Notes: generated from the letters alone by a model not told the origin. Positions 1 through 7,592 are shown, numbered from the stretch's first letter. The stretch: DNA of 9,065 bases from Prevotellaceae bacterium (GCA_031278135.1 JAITKY010000212.1:1-9065); one strand, 5' to 3'. Translations and numbers: made by a program.

Positions 1-12
1 ATAAAATAGCTA

Positions 13-33
13 CCTAACTTTTGCGGAGTTAGG
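13..33. terminator. Short hairpin near the left edge, possible weak terminator
   Basis: Two perfect 7-base arms (CCTAACT at 13-19, AGTTAGG at 27-33) enclose a 7-base loop. Read on the minus strand, the stem is followed by the loosely T-rich TAGCTATTTTAT, so it could end transcription of the pirin gene, whose stop lies about 124 bases upstream on that strand. The T-tract is interrupted, so termination is uncertain. It could equally be the edge of a repeat cut by the window. Apart from this hairpin I see nothing supportable in positions 1-156. Confidence 0.3.
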
Positions 34-156
34 GTTTAAATTAAAAGTAATAAAAAATTCTTAAAATTACAGGTATTCCTGCATCAGATTAACGACAAGG
101 AACTGAAAAAGGCTTTAAAGGGAGCATTAAAGAAGATTGTTTTCTCCGGAGTAAGA

Positions 157-888
157 TCATTCTTTAGCAGACGGAATTTTCATGGTAACGTCGATGAGTA
201 AAATTCGTCCGGTATCGGATAATGCTTTGATTTTCACCTCATCGGTTTCGAATATTCCTATTCCGTCGCGATGTTGCAAAATTTCGTCCGACAGTTCGAA
301 TTTTCCTTCAACGACCATTGCATACAGTCCGTTTCCTTTCTTTTGTATCCTGTAGTCGAATGAATTACCTTTGGTAAATGTCCCAATACTGAACCATGCG
401 TCCTGATTGAGGTATAAACATCCGTTTTCTCTGTTTGGCGCTATCAGGTGTACCAATTCATTACAAGAGTTGATGAAATTGAAAGATTTTTGTTCGTATT
501 TTGGCGTAACATCCTTTTCCTTAGGCAGTATCCATATCTGAAAAAAACTTACAGGCTTTTCGTTATCGGCATTATATATGCTGTGAACGACACCCGACCC
601 GGCACTGAGTACTTGAATATCACCAGGACTTATCACGTTGACATGTCCCAAGTTATCCCTGTGTTCCAAAACACCGCAAAGAGGTATCGAGACTATTTCC
701 ATATTGTTGTACAGATGTGAACCGAAACCCTCGCCACCTTTGATAGTGTCGTCATTCATAACCCGTAAAGCTCCGAAATTGATACGCTCCGGATCGAAAT
801 AACCGGCAAAACTAAAAGTGTTATATGTGTCCAGCCAACCATTATATTTATGTCCTCGTGTCTCTGCTTTATATAAAATTTTTTTCAT
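157..888 (-). CDS. Pirin-family bicupin protein with a degenerate metal site
   Basis: The 243-residue product matches pirin/YhhW-type proteins in length and layout. The N-terminus (MKKILYKAETRGH, then GWLDTYNTFSFAGYFDPERINFG) is the family signature, which favours the ATG at 888; a GTG at 903 would add five residues with no family match. An N-terminal cupin spans about 35-125 and a divergent C-terminal cupin about 145-235. Known pirins bind a metal through His, His, His and Glu (human H56, H58, H101, E103); some, such as E. coli YhhW, act as quercetin 2,3-dioxygenases and others bind regulatory partners. Here the ligands read H58, Y60, H102 and I104 (GSHLYNN and VVHSIYN), so two of the four are replaced. 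Quercetinase-type activity is therefore doubtful; a binding or altered-metal role is possible. The gene lies 63 bases after the hydrolase with no TAnnTTTG box in the gap, so it may be co-transcribed with it. Cytoplasmic; no signal peptide. Confidence 0.93.
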   Translation of the reverse strand: MKKILYKAETRGHKYNGWLDTYNTFSFAGYFDPERINFGALRVMNDDTIKGGEGFGSHLYNNMEIVSIPLCGVLEHRDNLGHVNVISPGDIQVLSAGSGVVHSIYNADNEKPVSFFQIWILPKEKDVTPKYEQKSFNFINSCNELVHLIAPNRENGCLYLNQDAWFSIGTFTKGNSFDYRIQKKGNGLYAMVVEGKFELSDEILQHRDGIGIFETDEVKIKALSDTGRILLIDVTMKIPSAKE

Positions 889-951
889 GTATATGAACTT
901 CACGACATTATTAGTAGTAACACTGTACAGACATTTTTGTTCACACAGTTT

Positions 952-1896
952 TTAACTTACAGTTTTATCGAGCCATTCGAACATGCGTTTATATACTTCA
1001 GTTCTGACTTCGGGAGCGGATAAAAACAGATCATGTAACCCTTTGCAAATGACTGCTTCAGTTACGTTTTTTCCTAATAACGGGGCATATTTCCGGATAT
1101 GTTCTACGTTGAGCACAGCGTCGGATTCTTTGAATTTGTCCGACCAATATTTGCTTTTGAACGATTCGCCAGAACGCATGACCAATACCGGACAACCAAT
1201 CGCCAACCCTTTATGTAACTTGCATTGCGCTTTGTAGATGGCTCTGAGCCAACTCACTCGCACTTCGGAGACGGCAACAGGTTTCCATTTTTCGTCATAT
1301 TCCCATTCTCCATATCTTTTTTTTGAGATAGAATAGCCGTAATTCAACGATAACCCCTTTTTTATCTGTATATTCGGGAAAAATTTTCCTAAAAACGCAA
1401 CCAATGGAAGTCCGGTTTTTTTGAGCACCGGATTTATGTTCAATTCAAGAAATGGACTGTTAAGTACCAATGCGTTAACTGCAATTTCGAGTCTGTCGTG
1501 CAAATATATCGATAAAGCCAAACCGCCTGTCGAATGTCCCAAAAGAACTAATTTGCCTTTTGTTTCCTTTTGTATTAGTGCTATGGCAGCATCGATATCT
1601 TCGTAATAATCACGTATATCATACAGATTATAAGGTGTTTGCCATGGTCGTATCGAACGTCCGCATTTTCGGAGGTCTAATGCGTAAAAATTGTAGCCGT
1701 TCCGTTGAAACTGCCCGGCCATTTCCGTCTGGAAAAAGTAATCGCTGAACCCATGTATATACAACACATTACGGTCATATTGCGGGATATTTCCGGCAGA
1801 TACTAATGTGCAGAAAACTTCACCCTCACAGTCAGACTTCATCTGTATGGTCGTCTGACTGAACCCGTTTCCTAATATATCGCTAACTTTATCCAA
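952..1896 (-). CDS. Alpha/beta hydrolase (serine hydrolase, S33/monoacylglycerol-lipase-like)
   Basis: This is a 314-residue alpha/beta-hydrolase-fold protein. The nucleophile elbow GHSTGG places the catalytic serine at S122, the HGF at 49-51 is the usual oxyanion-hole segment, and H288 in KGLHDLFLS is the likely catalytic histidine. The acid is probably D259 in SDAVLN, near the PVLVMRS strand (236-242). The cap region lies around 150-230. No signal peptide is seen, so a cytoplasmic esterase or lysophospholipase-like enzyme acting on acyl esters is likely; the substrate cannot be told. The start is TTG at 1896: an in-frame stop lies four codons upstream, and the next ATG (1842, residue 19) would remove the segment DILGNGFSQTTI, which resembles the conserved start of this family. 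An imperfect -7 box (AAGTTTTG on the minus strand, 1920-1927, one mismatch) could serve it; otherwise it is read through from the SWIM gene 115 bases upstream. Confidence 0.88.
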   Translation of the reverse strand: MDKVSDILGNGFSQTTIQMKSDCEGEVFCTLVSAGNIPQYDRNVLYIHGFSDYFFQTEMAGQFQRNGYNFYALDLRKCGRSIRPWQTPYNLYDIRDYYEDIDAAIALIQKETKGKLVLLGHSTGGLALSIYLHDRLEIAVNALVLNSPFLELNINPVLKKTGLPLVAFLGKFFPNIQIKKGLSLNYGYSISKKRYGEWEYDEKWKPVAVSEVRVSWLRAIYKAQCKLHKGLAIGCPVLVMRSGESFKSKYWSDKFKESDAVLNVEHIRKYAPLLGKNVTEAVICKGLHDLFLSAPEVRTEVYKRMFEWLDKTVS

Positions 1897-1962
1897 TTCA
1901 AATACTTATTGTATCTCTACAAAACTTGTTAAAAGTTCCATTCTGTTATATCAATCACATAG

Positions 1963-1981
1963 CGAAGACACCATCTCTTCG
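1963..1981 (-). other. Small hairpin between the SWIM and hydrolase genes
   Basis: Six-base arms CGAAGA and TCTTCG enclose a 7-base loop about 30 bases past the SWIM stop codon. No T-run follows on the minus strand, so it is at best a weak pause or RNA-processing site between the two genes. Confidence 0.2.
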
Positions 1982-2010
1982 GAAAGTCCCAAATAATGTG
2001 GAGCAGTTGA

Positions 2011-3693
2011 TTAATATACTTTTGCATAATATGATTTTAAAATTTCCATCATTACACGGCGAGTTTTATACTCGTTTTGATAAATGGAAACCATATCGAC
2101 AACCATTTTATTACCATTTTTGATTTTCCGAATTTTCTCCAACAGTGAGACAAGATACTCATAATTACTGCGATTTACACTTTTTGCAGCATAATCATCT
2201 ACTGTTTTCCTGAACAGTTCAAGCGTCTTTTCGGGATACAAATCAACAAATATCGCATAATATTTCTCTAATCTTTCGACAGTTAGATGCTTTTCAATAT
2301 ACAGCATCAATCGTTCTGCAGCTTGTTCAGCAATCAATACTCCGGCTACAGTACTGTTGAATTTGCTAATTGGCCTGTTATAAAAATCACGGTCACTAAC
2401 ATTTTTTTCGTAATGTTGCAGCAGATTTTCCAGCGCATCGTTCCATTCACCGGCTGTAAATGCAGACTTATAGATGTCGAAATACTGTTTATTGAAACTG
2501 TGCTCGATAAACGAAAATGCAAGCGTCCGTATATTGGGGATATCATTCTCTTTTTGAGCGATTTCCAACGACAATTGATACCATCGCATGTTACTGTAAT
2601 TATTTTTGGTATCACGAATAAAATCTTCTGTCAATTTCCGGGCTTCTGCAAAATTCTGTTCTGTAAATCGTTTTGTTGCTGCCTGATATCGAAAATTTTC
2701 GATCTGAGTATTATTTTCGATGATAGCATTTACTTTTTCCGGTTGTTGCGTTTTGTCGTAAAAAATGATTTGCCGTTGTAAAATTCGTTCCGCACTATGA
2801 GAACTCTTGTCGATGACTTTATCCAACAAATTGTTTTGCAATGCGATAAACTCATTTGCATTTATTTTGGCGGCAAGTATTGTTAGCAAATCGTTGAATC
2901 TGTCAAATACTGCGGTATCGGCATACTTATCCTTGTTCATTTCCGACAAACAATAGTCATACAGCGCTTTAGAATCCACGCCGGGACATGTAGCAAATGT
3001 TTCCAATATACGGAATGGAACAGATTGATAATAGTCGGTATCAATATTCTCAAGTAAGTCGCTATCAACATTATCGCCCTGCATCCATTCGGAAAATTCT
3101 TCGATAAAGGCTTTGCAAATCAACAATGCCTCGCTGTAATTTTGTTGTTCGACATAAGTCTTCGCTTTCTCAAACCACTGCTCTAATTCATCCAAACTAA
3201 TACAATCCTCATAATCATAATAATCCTCACAATCGTAATCAATACTAACGTCGTCCAATATTTTACGCACAATATCAAAATACGGGTTGAAATTGTTATC
3301 GTCTTCGTCATCATTTTCGTTTTCAATCAGTTTGTGCGCAAATTCCAGCTTGATAGCATTGGTCAAGCTGGTATTATATTTGGCTTGACGCACAACGAAA
3401 TCGCGCAACTCCTGAAGCGAAACATTTTTCAACAACTCATCCACTGTCAATGTTTTACCCTGTGTTTCCGCCGATTGCCGGCTCTTAGCTATACGTTCGG
3501 CAATTGCTTTTTCTACCATGGAAATATGTTTACAAGGATGATAATTACTTGGACAAGAGCATGAAAAGTTAGAAACCTTTCCTGTCTGATCTAAAGCTAT
3601 TTTTATAGAATAAATCCCATAATTTCCTTGATATTTTGCGTGCCAATGATTCGAGGAAACTTCCTGTAAATAAATGATGTCACTCATTATCAT
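2011..3693 (-). CDS. SWIM zinc-finger protein with a helical-repeat C-terminal region
   Basis: The 560-residue product carries a classic SWIM zinc finger near its N-terminus: C45, C47, C54 and H56 in CSCPSNYHPCKH, fitting C-x-C-xn-C-x-H. SWIM domains bind zinc and are thought to mediate DNA or protein contacts. An acidic, Asp/Glu/Tyr-rich linker spans about 124-170. The remainder (about 170-560) is predicted from sequence to be almost wholly alpha-helical, with TPR-like helix pairs such as YVEQQNYSEALLICKAFIEE and FTEQNFAEARKLTEDFI, so a solenoid scaffold is likely. No ATPase or nuclease motif and no signal peptide is seen, so the protein is probably cytoplasmic. The ATG at 3693 overlaps the TGA of the phosphatase gene (ATGA), implying translational coupling; a second in-frame ATG at 3687 is also possible. 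The exact role is unknown. It could be an adaptor that directs the partner phosphatase, but that is inference from linkage only. Confidence 0.9.
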   Translation of the reverse strand: MIMSDIIYLQEVSSNHWHAKYQGNYGIYSIKIALDQTGKVSNFSCSCPSNYHPCKHISMVEKAIAERIAKSRQSAETQGKTLTVDELLKNVSLQELRDFVVRQAKYNTSLTNAIKLEFAHKLIENENDDEDDNNFNPYFDIVRKILDDVSIDYDCEDYYDYEDCISLDELEQWFEKAKTYVEQQNYSEALLICKAFIEEFSEWMQGDNVDSDLLENIDTDYYQSVPFRILETFATCPGVDSKALYDYCLSEMNKDKYADTAVFDRFNDLLTILAAKINANEFIALQNNLLDKVIDKSSHSAERILQRQIIFYDKTQQPEKVNAIIENNTQIENFRYQAATKRFTEQNFAEARKLTEDFIRDTKNNYSNMRWYQLSLEIAQKENDIPNIRTLAFSFIEHSFNKQYFDIYKSAFTAGEWNDALENLLQHYEKNVSDRDFYNRPISKFNSTVAGVLIAEQAAERLMLYIEKHLTVERLEKYYAIFVDLYPEKTLELFRKTVDDYAAKSVNRSNYEYLVSLLEKIRKIKNGNKMVVDMVSIYQNEYKTRRVMMEILKSYYAKVY

Positions 3694-4391
3694 TGCGCTA
3701 CATATTTCACTATTTTATCATTTTTAAGTAAATACAATTGCCGATTATCCACCAAACGGACATTACCCTCTACAAGAGGTTCATCGATTGTCAGTTGTGT
3801 ATGACCGATTATTTGTATAATGGTATCGCTGAAATGTTCCTTTTCGTCGAAATGTTCTGTCGCATCTGCCCACAACGGACTTCCAGCCTCATGATAACCG
3901 CCTCTGTACATGGATGCTTCGTAAAATGCGTTTATATTGGTAACGAACAAATTATTCATTTGTTCTTCCAACGTGTTTCCCAATTTCGACAACTCGTCGC
4001 GATGAGCGTCGTACCAGCCTTTCGTTATTCCTGCATGGATAAACAAATAATTATCAATCTGTTTACACATTTGAAACAATCCGGCAGTTTCTTTACCTGT
4101 CAATATTGCATTATACGATTGAAAATAGTGATAATCAAATCGTCCACACGCATAATTTTTGTTATAGTAGTGCATTTCATGATTACCGACTAATAAAATC
4201 ACTCTATCGGGATTTTGTTTTTTAAAATCTACGATTTTCAACAAGTTTTGATAAGCATTATCTTGTGTAAAACCTTCTTGCGGATATGGATCGGTGTAAT
4301 CGCCTAAAAATATTACCATTCCTTTATAATCCAATGCAGGTTTCCAAAAATTTCGCCCGTGAATGTCGGGTACAATTAAAATTTCTTCCAT
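3690..4391 (-). CDS. Calcineurin-like metallophosphoesterase (PPP/ApaH-like)
   Basis: All core motifs of the dinuclear metallophosphoesterase fold are present in its 233 residues: DIHG (D9, H11), GDYTD (D31), GNHE (N70, H71), HAG (H119) and GHTQ (H197). These residues would hold two metal ions and the phosphate. The order and spacing resemble PPP-type protein phosphatases and ApaH-like diadenosine tetraphosphatases, but the second motif reads GDYTDPY where PPP enzymes have GDxVDRG, so the substrate (phosphoprotein, nucleotide or other) cannot be assigned. No signal peptide, so cytoplasmic. It is the first gene of a minus-strand unit: a TACCTTTG promoter box lies about 30 bases upstream, and its stop overlaps the start of the SWIM gene by 4 bases. 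All catalytic residues appear intact, so it should be active. Confidence 0.92.
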   Translation of the reverse strand: MEEILIVPDIHGRNFWKPALDYKGMVIFLGDYTDPYPQEGFTQDNAYQNLLKIVDFKKQNPDRVILLVGNHEMHYYNKNYACGRFDYHYFQSYNAILTGKETAGLFQMCKQIDNYLFIHAGITKGWYDAHRDELSKLGNTLEEQMNNLFVTNINAFYEASMYRGGYHEAGSPLWADATEHFDEKEHFSDTIIQIIGHTQLTIDEPLVEGNVRLVDNRQLYLLKNDKIVKYVAQ

Positions 4392-4419
4392 AATTTTTAA
4401 TTTTTAACAAATTTAAATA

Positions 4420-4427
4420 CAAAGGTA
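4420..4427 (-). promoter_or_regulatory. Bacteroidota -7 promoter box for the phosphatase/SWIM unit
   Basis: The minus strand reads TACCTTTG, an exact match to the Bacteroidota sigma-ABfr -7 box TAnnTTTG. It ends 28 bases before the phosphatase ATG, giving a leader of roughly 20-25 bases. No clear TTTG is seen at the usual -33 distance, which is common in this phylum. Confidence 0.6.
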
Positions 4428-4452
4428 TATCTTTTTTTCGGAACGGATAAAA

Positions 4453-4500
4453 AATTTGTGTAAATCTACTAAAATCAGCGTCGTTTGCCGTCGTCTGCAT
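4453..4500. repeat. Degenerate intergenic repeat of GTGTAAATCT / GTCGTCTGC words
   Basis: Within the divergent 4392-4622 gap, short related words of about 10 bases follow one another: TTTGTGTAAATCT (4455-4467), then AAAATCAGC, GTCGTTTGCC and GTCGTCTGC. The first word recurs in the inverted repeat at 7484-7528 (TTGTGTAAATCT shared exactly). It looks like a decayed copy of a dispersed intergenic repeat. The remainder of this gap holds the two divergent promoter boxes and a short AAAAAATGCC direct repeat (4536-4545 and 4557-4566). Confidence 0.35.
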
Positions 4501-4585
4501 GCTACCTCACTTTGTCGAAAAGTTGATTCATTCATAAAAAATGCCGTTTCGGGCAAAAAAAATGCCAGCGTTTTTTTCAACTTTG

Positions 4586-4593
4586 TAGCTTTG
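4586..4593 (+). promoter_or_regulatory. Bacteroidota -7 promoter box for the large outer-membrane protein gene
   Basis: TAGCTTTG is an exact match to TAnnTTTG and ends 29 bases before the ATG at 4623, so the leader would be about 20-25 bases. The expected -33 position has no TTTG. It lies back to back with the minus-strand promoter at 4420-4427. Confidence 0.6.
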
Positions 4594-4622
4594 CATCGTA
4601 AAATTTTAAACAGTACAGTATT

Positions 4623-7451
4623 ATGCGATATAAATGTTTTTTCTTTTTAGCAATTATGGTGATTGGCTTCGGCTTACATGCACAGGATAAAGTTTCGATT
4701 ATCGGGTCGGTCAGGGATGGCAAAGGGCCGATCGAACAGGCTACCGTTCAGATTCTGAACGTCAAAGACAGCAGTAATATCATCGGAGTTACTACCGGCA
4801 AAGACGGCTCATTCAATATCAATGCCGTTGCCGGCGATTACATTCTTAAAACTTCGTTCCTCGGATACATCGACAATTTCAGACTGATAAAAACGACCGG
4901 CACACGGACTGTTCTGGAATCTGTCGTACTCGAAAAGTCATATCTTATACTCGACACGGCTATTATTTTCGGCGCTGTCCCCGAAATGGTAATCAAAGGA
5001 GACACAATCGAATACAACGCCGATTCGTATAAAGTGTTGCCCAGCGCCGTCGTCGAGGATCTGATAAAAAAATTACCCGGCGCCGAAGTCGATTCCGAAG
5101 GAAAGATCACTATCAACGGCAAGGAAATAAAGAAGATATATGTCGATAAAAAAGAATTTTTCAGCACTGATCCGAAAGTAGCGTCGAGAAATTTACCCGC
5201 CGCAATGGTCGATAAAGTACAGGTCTGGGACAAAAGATCGGATATGGCGGAAATGACCGGTTTCGACGATGGCGAAGAAGAATCAGTGATCAACCTGACC
5301 GTCAAACCCGGAATGAAACAGGGTCTTTTCGGAAACGCATCGGCAGGTTATGGCGAAAAAGACCGTTACGAAGCCAATCTTATGATCAATTATGCAAAAA
5401 ACGACAATCAATTTACTTTTATCGGAAGTTCGAACAACACCAACAACACCAATTTCACCGATTTGGGCGGGTCGATGGGCGACAGACCATCGTCAAGAGG
5501 AATGTCGTTTGGCGGGCGTAACGGAATCCTTCGCTCATCGAACGGAGGATTTAATTTCGCATCAGAATTGTCGTCGAAATTCAAACTCGGTGGAAATGTC
5601 CGTTACGGAAACAGCGATAACCAGGTCGTTTCCAACAGTTATACTCAAAATTATATCAGCAGCGGCGACCAGTATGAAACAAGAAGTCAGTCGGGAAACA
5701 ACACCGGCGACAATATGCGTACGGAATTTCGAATGGAATGGACTCCAAGCGAAAATACAAGGCTGATATTCACCCCAAACATATCATATACAAAAAATAC
5801 TAACCGGCAATCAAGCGACTATTTGACAACTCTCGATGATATCAACGATTCGATAAACTGGGGTTATTCGGAATACCGCTCAAAAACGGCAAACACAAGT
5901 CTCAACGGAAATCTGGATTTCAGCCACAAATTCGGGAAAAAGGGGCGGACATTAAGTTTTAGTATTTCGGGAGGATTTTCGGACCAGAATGCCGACGGCG
6001 CAAACGATTCGAGAACCGATTACAAAAATTCGAGAACCCGAAGCGTTATTACCGACCAGATATACAACACAAAAAACAACAGTTATAACTGGAGCGGATT
6101 TCTCTCATACGTCGAACCGCTCGGAACAAACAATTTCCTGCAACTGTCATACCGATACCGCAGTAACTTATCGGAACAGGACAGGCGAACTTTCAAAAAC
6201 GACGGCGCCGGAGATTACAGTATCGTCGATACTTCATCAACAAAACGGCTCGAAAACGATTTCGGAAATCAGGAAATAAGACTTAATTTCCAGTCAGTTC
6301 GCGAAAAATATAATTATACGGTCGGCGTTGCGGTTCAGCCCTCAAATTCGGAAAGCAAAACTTTTGAGCCCGATACTGCATATACGGTGACCAACAATGT
6401 CGTGAATTTTTCGCCGGTTGTTCAGTTTATATACAGATGGGACAGGCAAACTACTCTGCGACTTAACTATACCGGTACGGTCAATCAGCCGAGCACGACA
6501 CAGTTGTCGAGTGTCCGCGACGAATCGAATCCACTGAATATCACTTACGGTAATCCGGATTTAAATCCTTCGTTCAGAAACAATTTCAGAGCGCAGTTCC
6601 AGAAATCAAATCAGGACAGGACTACAACAATCACTTCGGCTGCAAATTTCAGTTTCACTACCAACGCCATAGTCAGTTACTCGCTTGTGGACAGTGTCGG
6701 GAAACGCGAAAGCACATACCGCACCATCAATGGAAACAAAAGCGGCGACATACGTTTCATGATAAACAAGTCGCTGTTTAACAGAAAATTTTCCGTTAAT
6801 TCGACAAGCAATATCGGCTATTCGGAATCGAACGGCTTTATCAACAGCGACCTGAATACAACCGGCGATTTATCGTTAGGCGAAACTCTTGGAACATCGT
6901 ATCGTTCCGATCTGTTCGACTTTTCGTTAAGAGGAAACGTAAGATATTCGAAAACAGACAAAAGCCTTGCCGGACAAATCAGCAGCGAAGTGTTCAACTA
7001 TGGTGTAAACGCCAATACAACTATCTATCTGCCATGGAATTTAGGGGTAAATTCGGACTTGAATTATTCGACTAATTCGGGTTATTCCGACGGATTTAAA
7101 CAAAACGAATGGCTATGGAACGCTTCGATACAAAAACAGGTGTTCAAAGACAAAGGCGGAACAATAAAATTCAGTATGTACGACATTTTACATCAACGCA
7201 GTAACATCTCACGAACTTCCGGCGCACAATCGTTGCGATATACCGCAAGCAATACCGTCGGCAGTTATTTCATATTCAGTTTCACATACCGGTTCCGGAA
7301 CTTCAAAGGCGACCAGCAAAGACGCGGATTTAGAGACCGTAATATCGAAGACGGCGACATTCCTCCCGAACCTCCTGTACGGGAAGGCGGCGACAGAATG
7401 AGAGAAGGCGGCGGAATGAGAGGCGGATTCGGCGGAGGCGGAGGAATATAA
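4623..7451 (+). CDS. Outer-membrane beta-barrel protein, TonB-receptor-like, with carboxypeptidase-regulatory-like domain
   Basis: The 942-residue product starts with a signal peptide (MRYKCFFFLAIMVIGFGLHA, cleavage probably before Q21). Residues about 23-104 form a carboxypeptidase-regulatory-like beta-sandwich (IIGSVRDGKGPIEQATVQI, then GSFNINAVAGDYILKTSFLGY). A plug-like region follows at about 120-228 (DTIEYNADSYKVLPSAVVEDLIKKLPG, then INGKEIKKIYVDKKEFF), which is typical of the Bacteroidota outer-membrane barrel family related to TonB-dependent receptors. From about 235 to 894 alternating polar/aromatic strands and Asn/Ser/Gly-rich loops make a large barrel. The last 48 residues are an Arg/Gly/Pro-rich tail ending in a glycine run, instead of the usual terminal aromatic strand. 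No clear TonB box is seen, and no SusD-like partner follows, so a glycan-import pair is not supported. The ligand is unknown. It has its own promoter box at 4586-4593. Confidence 0.9.
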   Translation: MRYKCFFFLAIMVIGFGLHAQDKVSIIGSVRDGKGPIEQATVQILNVKDSSNIIGVTTGKDGSFNINAVAGDYILKTSFLGYIDNFRLIKTTGTRTVLESVVLEKSYLILDTAIIFGAVPEMVIKGDTIEYNADSYKVLPSAVVEDLIKKLPGAEVDSEGKITINGKEIKKIYVDKKEFFSTDPKVASRNLPAAMVDKVQVWDKRSDMAEMTGFDDGEEESVINLTVKPGMKQGLFGNASAGYGEKDRYEANLMINYAKNDNQFTFIGSSNNTNNTNFTDLGGSMGDRPSSRGMSFGGRNGILRSSNGGFNFASELSSKFKLGGNVRYGNSDNQVVSNSYTQNYISSGDQYETRSQSGNNTGDNMRTEFRMEWTPSENTRLIFTPNISYTKNTNRQSSDYLTTLDDINDSINWGYSEYRSKTANTSLNGNLDFSHKFGKKGRTLSFSISGGFSDQNADGANDSRTDYKNSRTRSVITDQIYNTKNNSYNWSGFLSYVEPLGTNNFLQLSYRYRSNLSEQDRRTFKNDGAGDYSIVDTSSTKRLENDFGNQEIRLNFQSVREKYNYTVGVAVQPSNSESKTFEPDTAYTVTNNVVNFSPVVQFIYRWDRQTTLRLNYTGTVNQPSTTQLSSVRDESNPLNITYGNPDLNPSFRNNFRAQFQKSNQDRTTTITSAANFSFTTNAIVSYSLVDSVGKRESTYRTINGNKSGDIRFMINKSLFNRKFSVNSTSNIGYSESNGFINSDLNTTGDLSLGETLGTSYRSDLFDFSLRGNVRYSKTDKSLAGQISSEVFNYGVNANTTIYLPWNLGVNSDLNYSTNSGYSDGFKQNEWLWNASIQKQVFKDKGGTIKFSMYDILHQRSNISRTSGAQSLRYTASNTVGSYFIFSFTYRFRNFKGDQQRRGFRDRNIEDGDIPPEPPVREGGDRMREGGGMRGGFGGGGGI
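7383..7448 (+). repeat. Imperfect GGCGG-rich tandem repeat coding the C-terminal tail
   Basis: GAAGGCGGC occurs at 7383-7391 and again at 7404-7412, each followed by a related AGAATGAGA or GGAATGAGA, and then GGCGGA-type units continue to the stop. The unit is 18-21 bases and stays in frame, encoding the REGGDRM/REGGGM/RGGFGGGGG tail. Such repeats can change length by slippage without shifting the frame. Confidence 0.5.
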
Positions 7452-7483
7452 TATATTGAGAATTAAAATATTATTATCCAACA

Positions 7484-7528
7484 TCCACAGATTTACTCAG
7501 GTTTGATTCACTTGTGTAAATCTGTGGA
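7484..7528. repeat. Long perfect inverted repeat after the outer-membrane protein gene
   Basis: Two perfect 13-base arms (TCCACAGATTTAC at 7484-7496 and its complement GTAAATCTGTGGA at 7516-7528) flank a 19-base loop, starting 32 bases after the stop codon. No T-run follows, so a rho-independent terminator is unlikely; it could protect the mRNA end or be a dispersed palindromic repeat. The word GTGTAAATCTGTGG continues into a related TTTGTGTGGA at 7531-7540, and part of it recurs at 4455-4467. Confidence 0.6.
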
Positions 7529-7570
7529 AATTTGTGTGGACAGTTTCGATTAGGAATCCAAAAAAACTGT

Positions 7571-7578
7571 TAATTTTG
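7571..7578 (+). promoter_or_regulatory. Bacteroidota -7 promoter box for the PorT-like gene
   Basis: TAATTTTG matches TAnnTTTG exactly and ends 14 bases before the first ATG (7593), so the leader would be only about 8-17 bases depending on which ATG is used. The -33 element is weak. The box supports transcription separate from the upstream barrel gene. Confidence 0.5.
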
Positions 7579-7592
7579 CGCAATTAAATTAT

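Noticed and set aside
40..201. Start-less 53-codon open frame on the plus strand ending in VDE, before and into the pirin 3' end
   Set aside because: No ATG, GTG or TTG start, overlaps the pirin gene by 45 bases in antisense, and short open frames are common in such AT-rich sequence.
2287..2781. 164-codon open frame antisense to the SWIM gene
   Set aside because: Lies wholly inside a gene with clear family features; its Phe/Ile/Cys-rich product looks like a reverse-frame shadow.
3738..4193. 151-codon open frame antisense to the phosphatase gene
   Set aside because: The opposite strand encodes all five phosphoesterase motifs; this frame shows no recognisable domain.
4838..5305. 155-codon open frame antisense to the outer-membrane protein gene
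   Set aside because: Ser/Thr-rich reverse shadow of the plug-like region; no independent support.
7484..7528. Rho-independent terminator at the inverted repeat
   Set aside because: The stem is long, but the loop is 19 bases and no T-run follows on either strand close to the stem.
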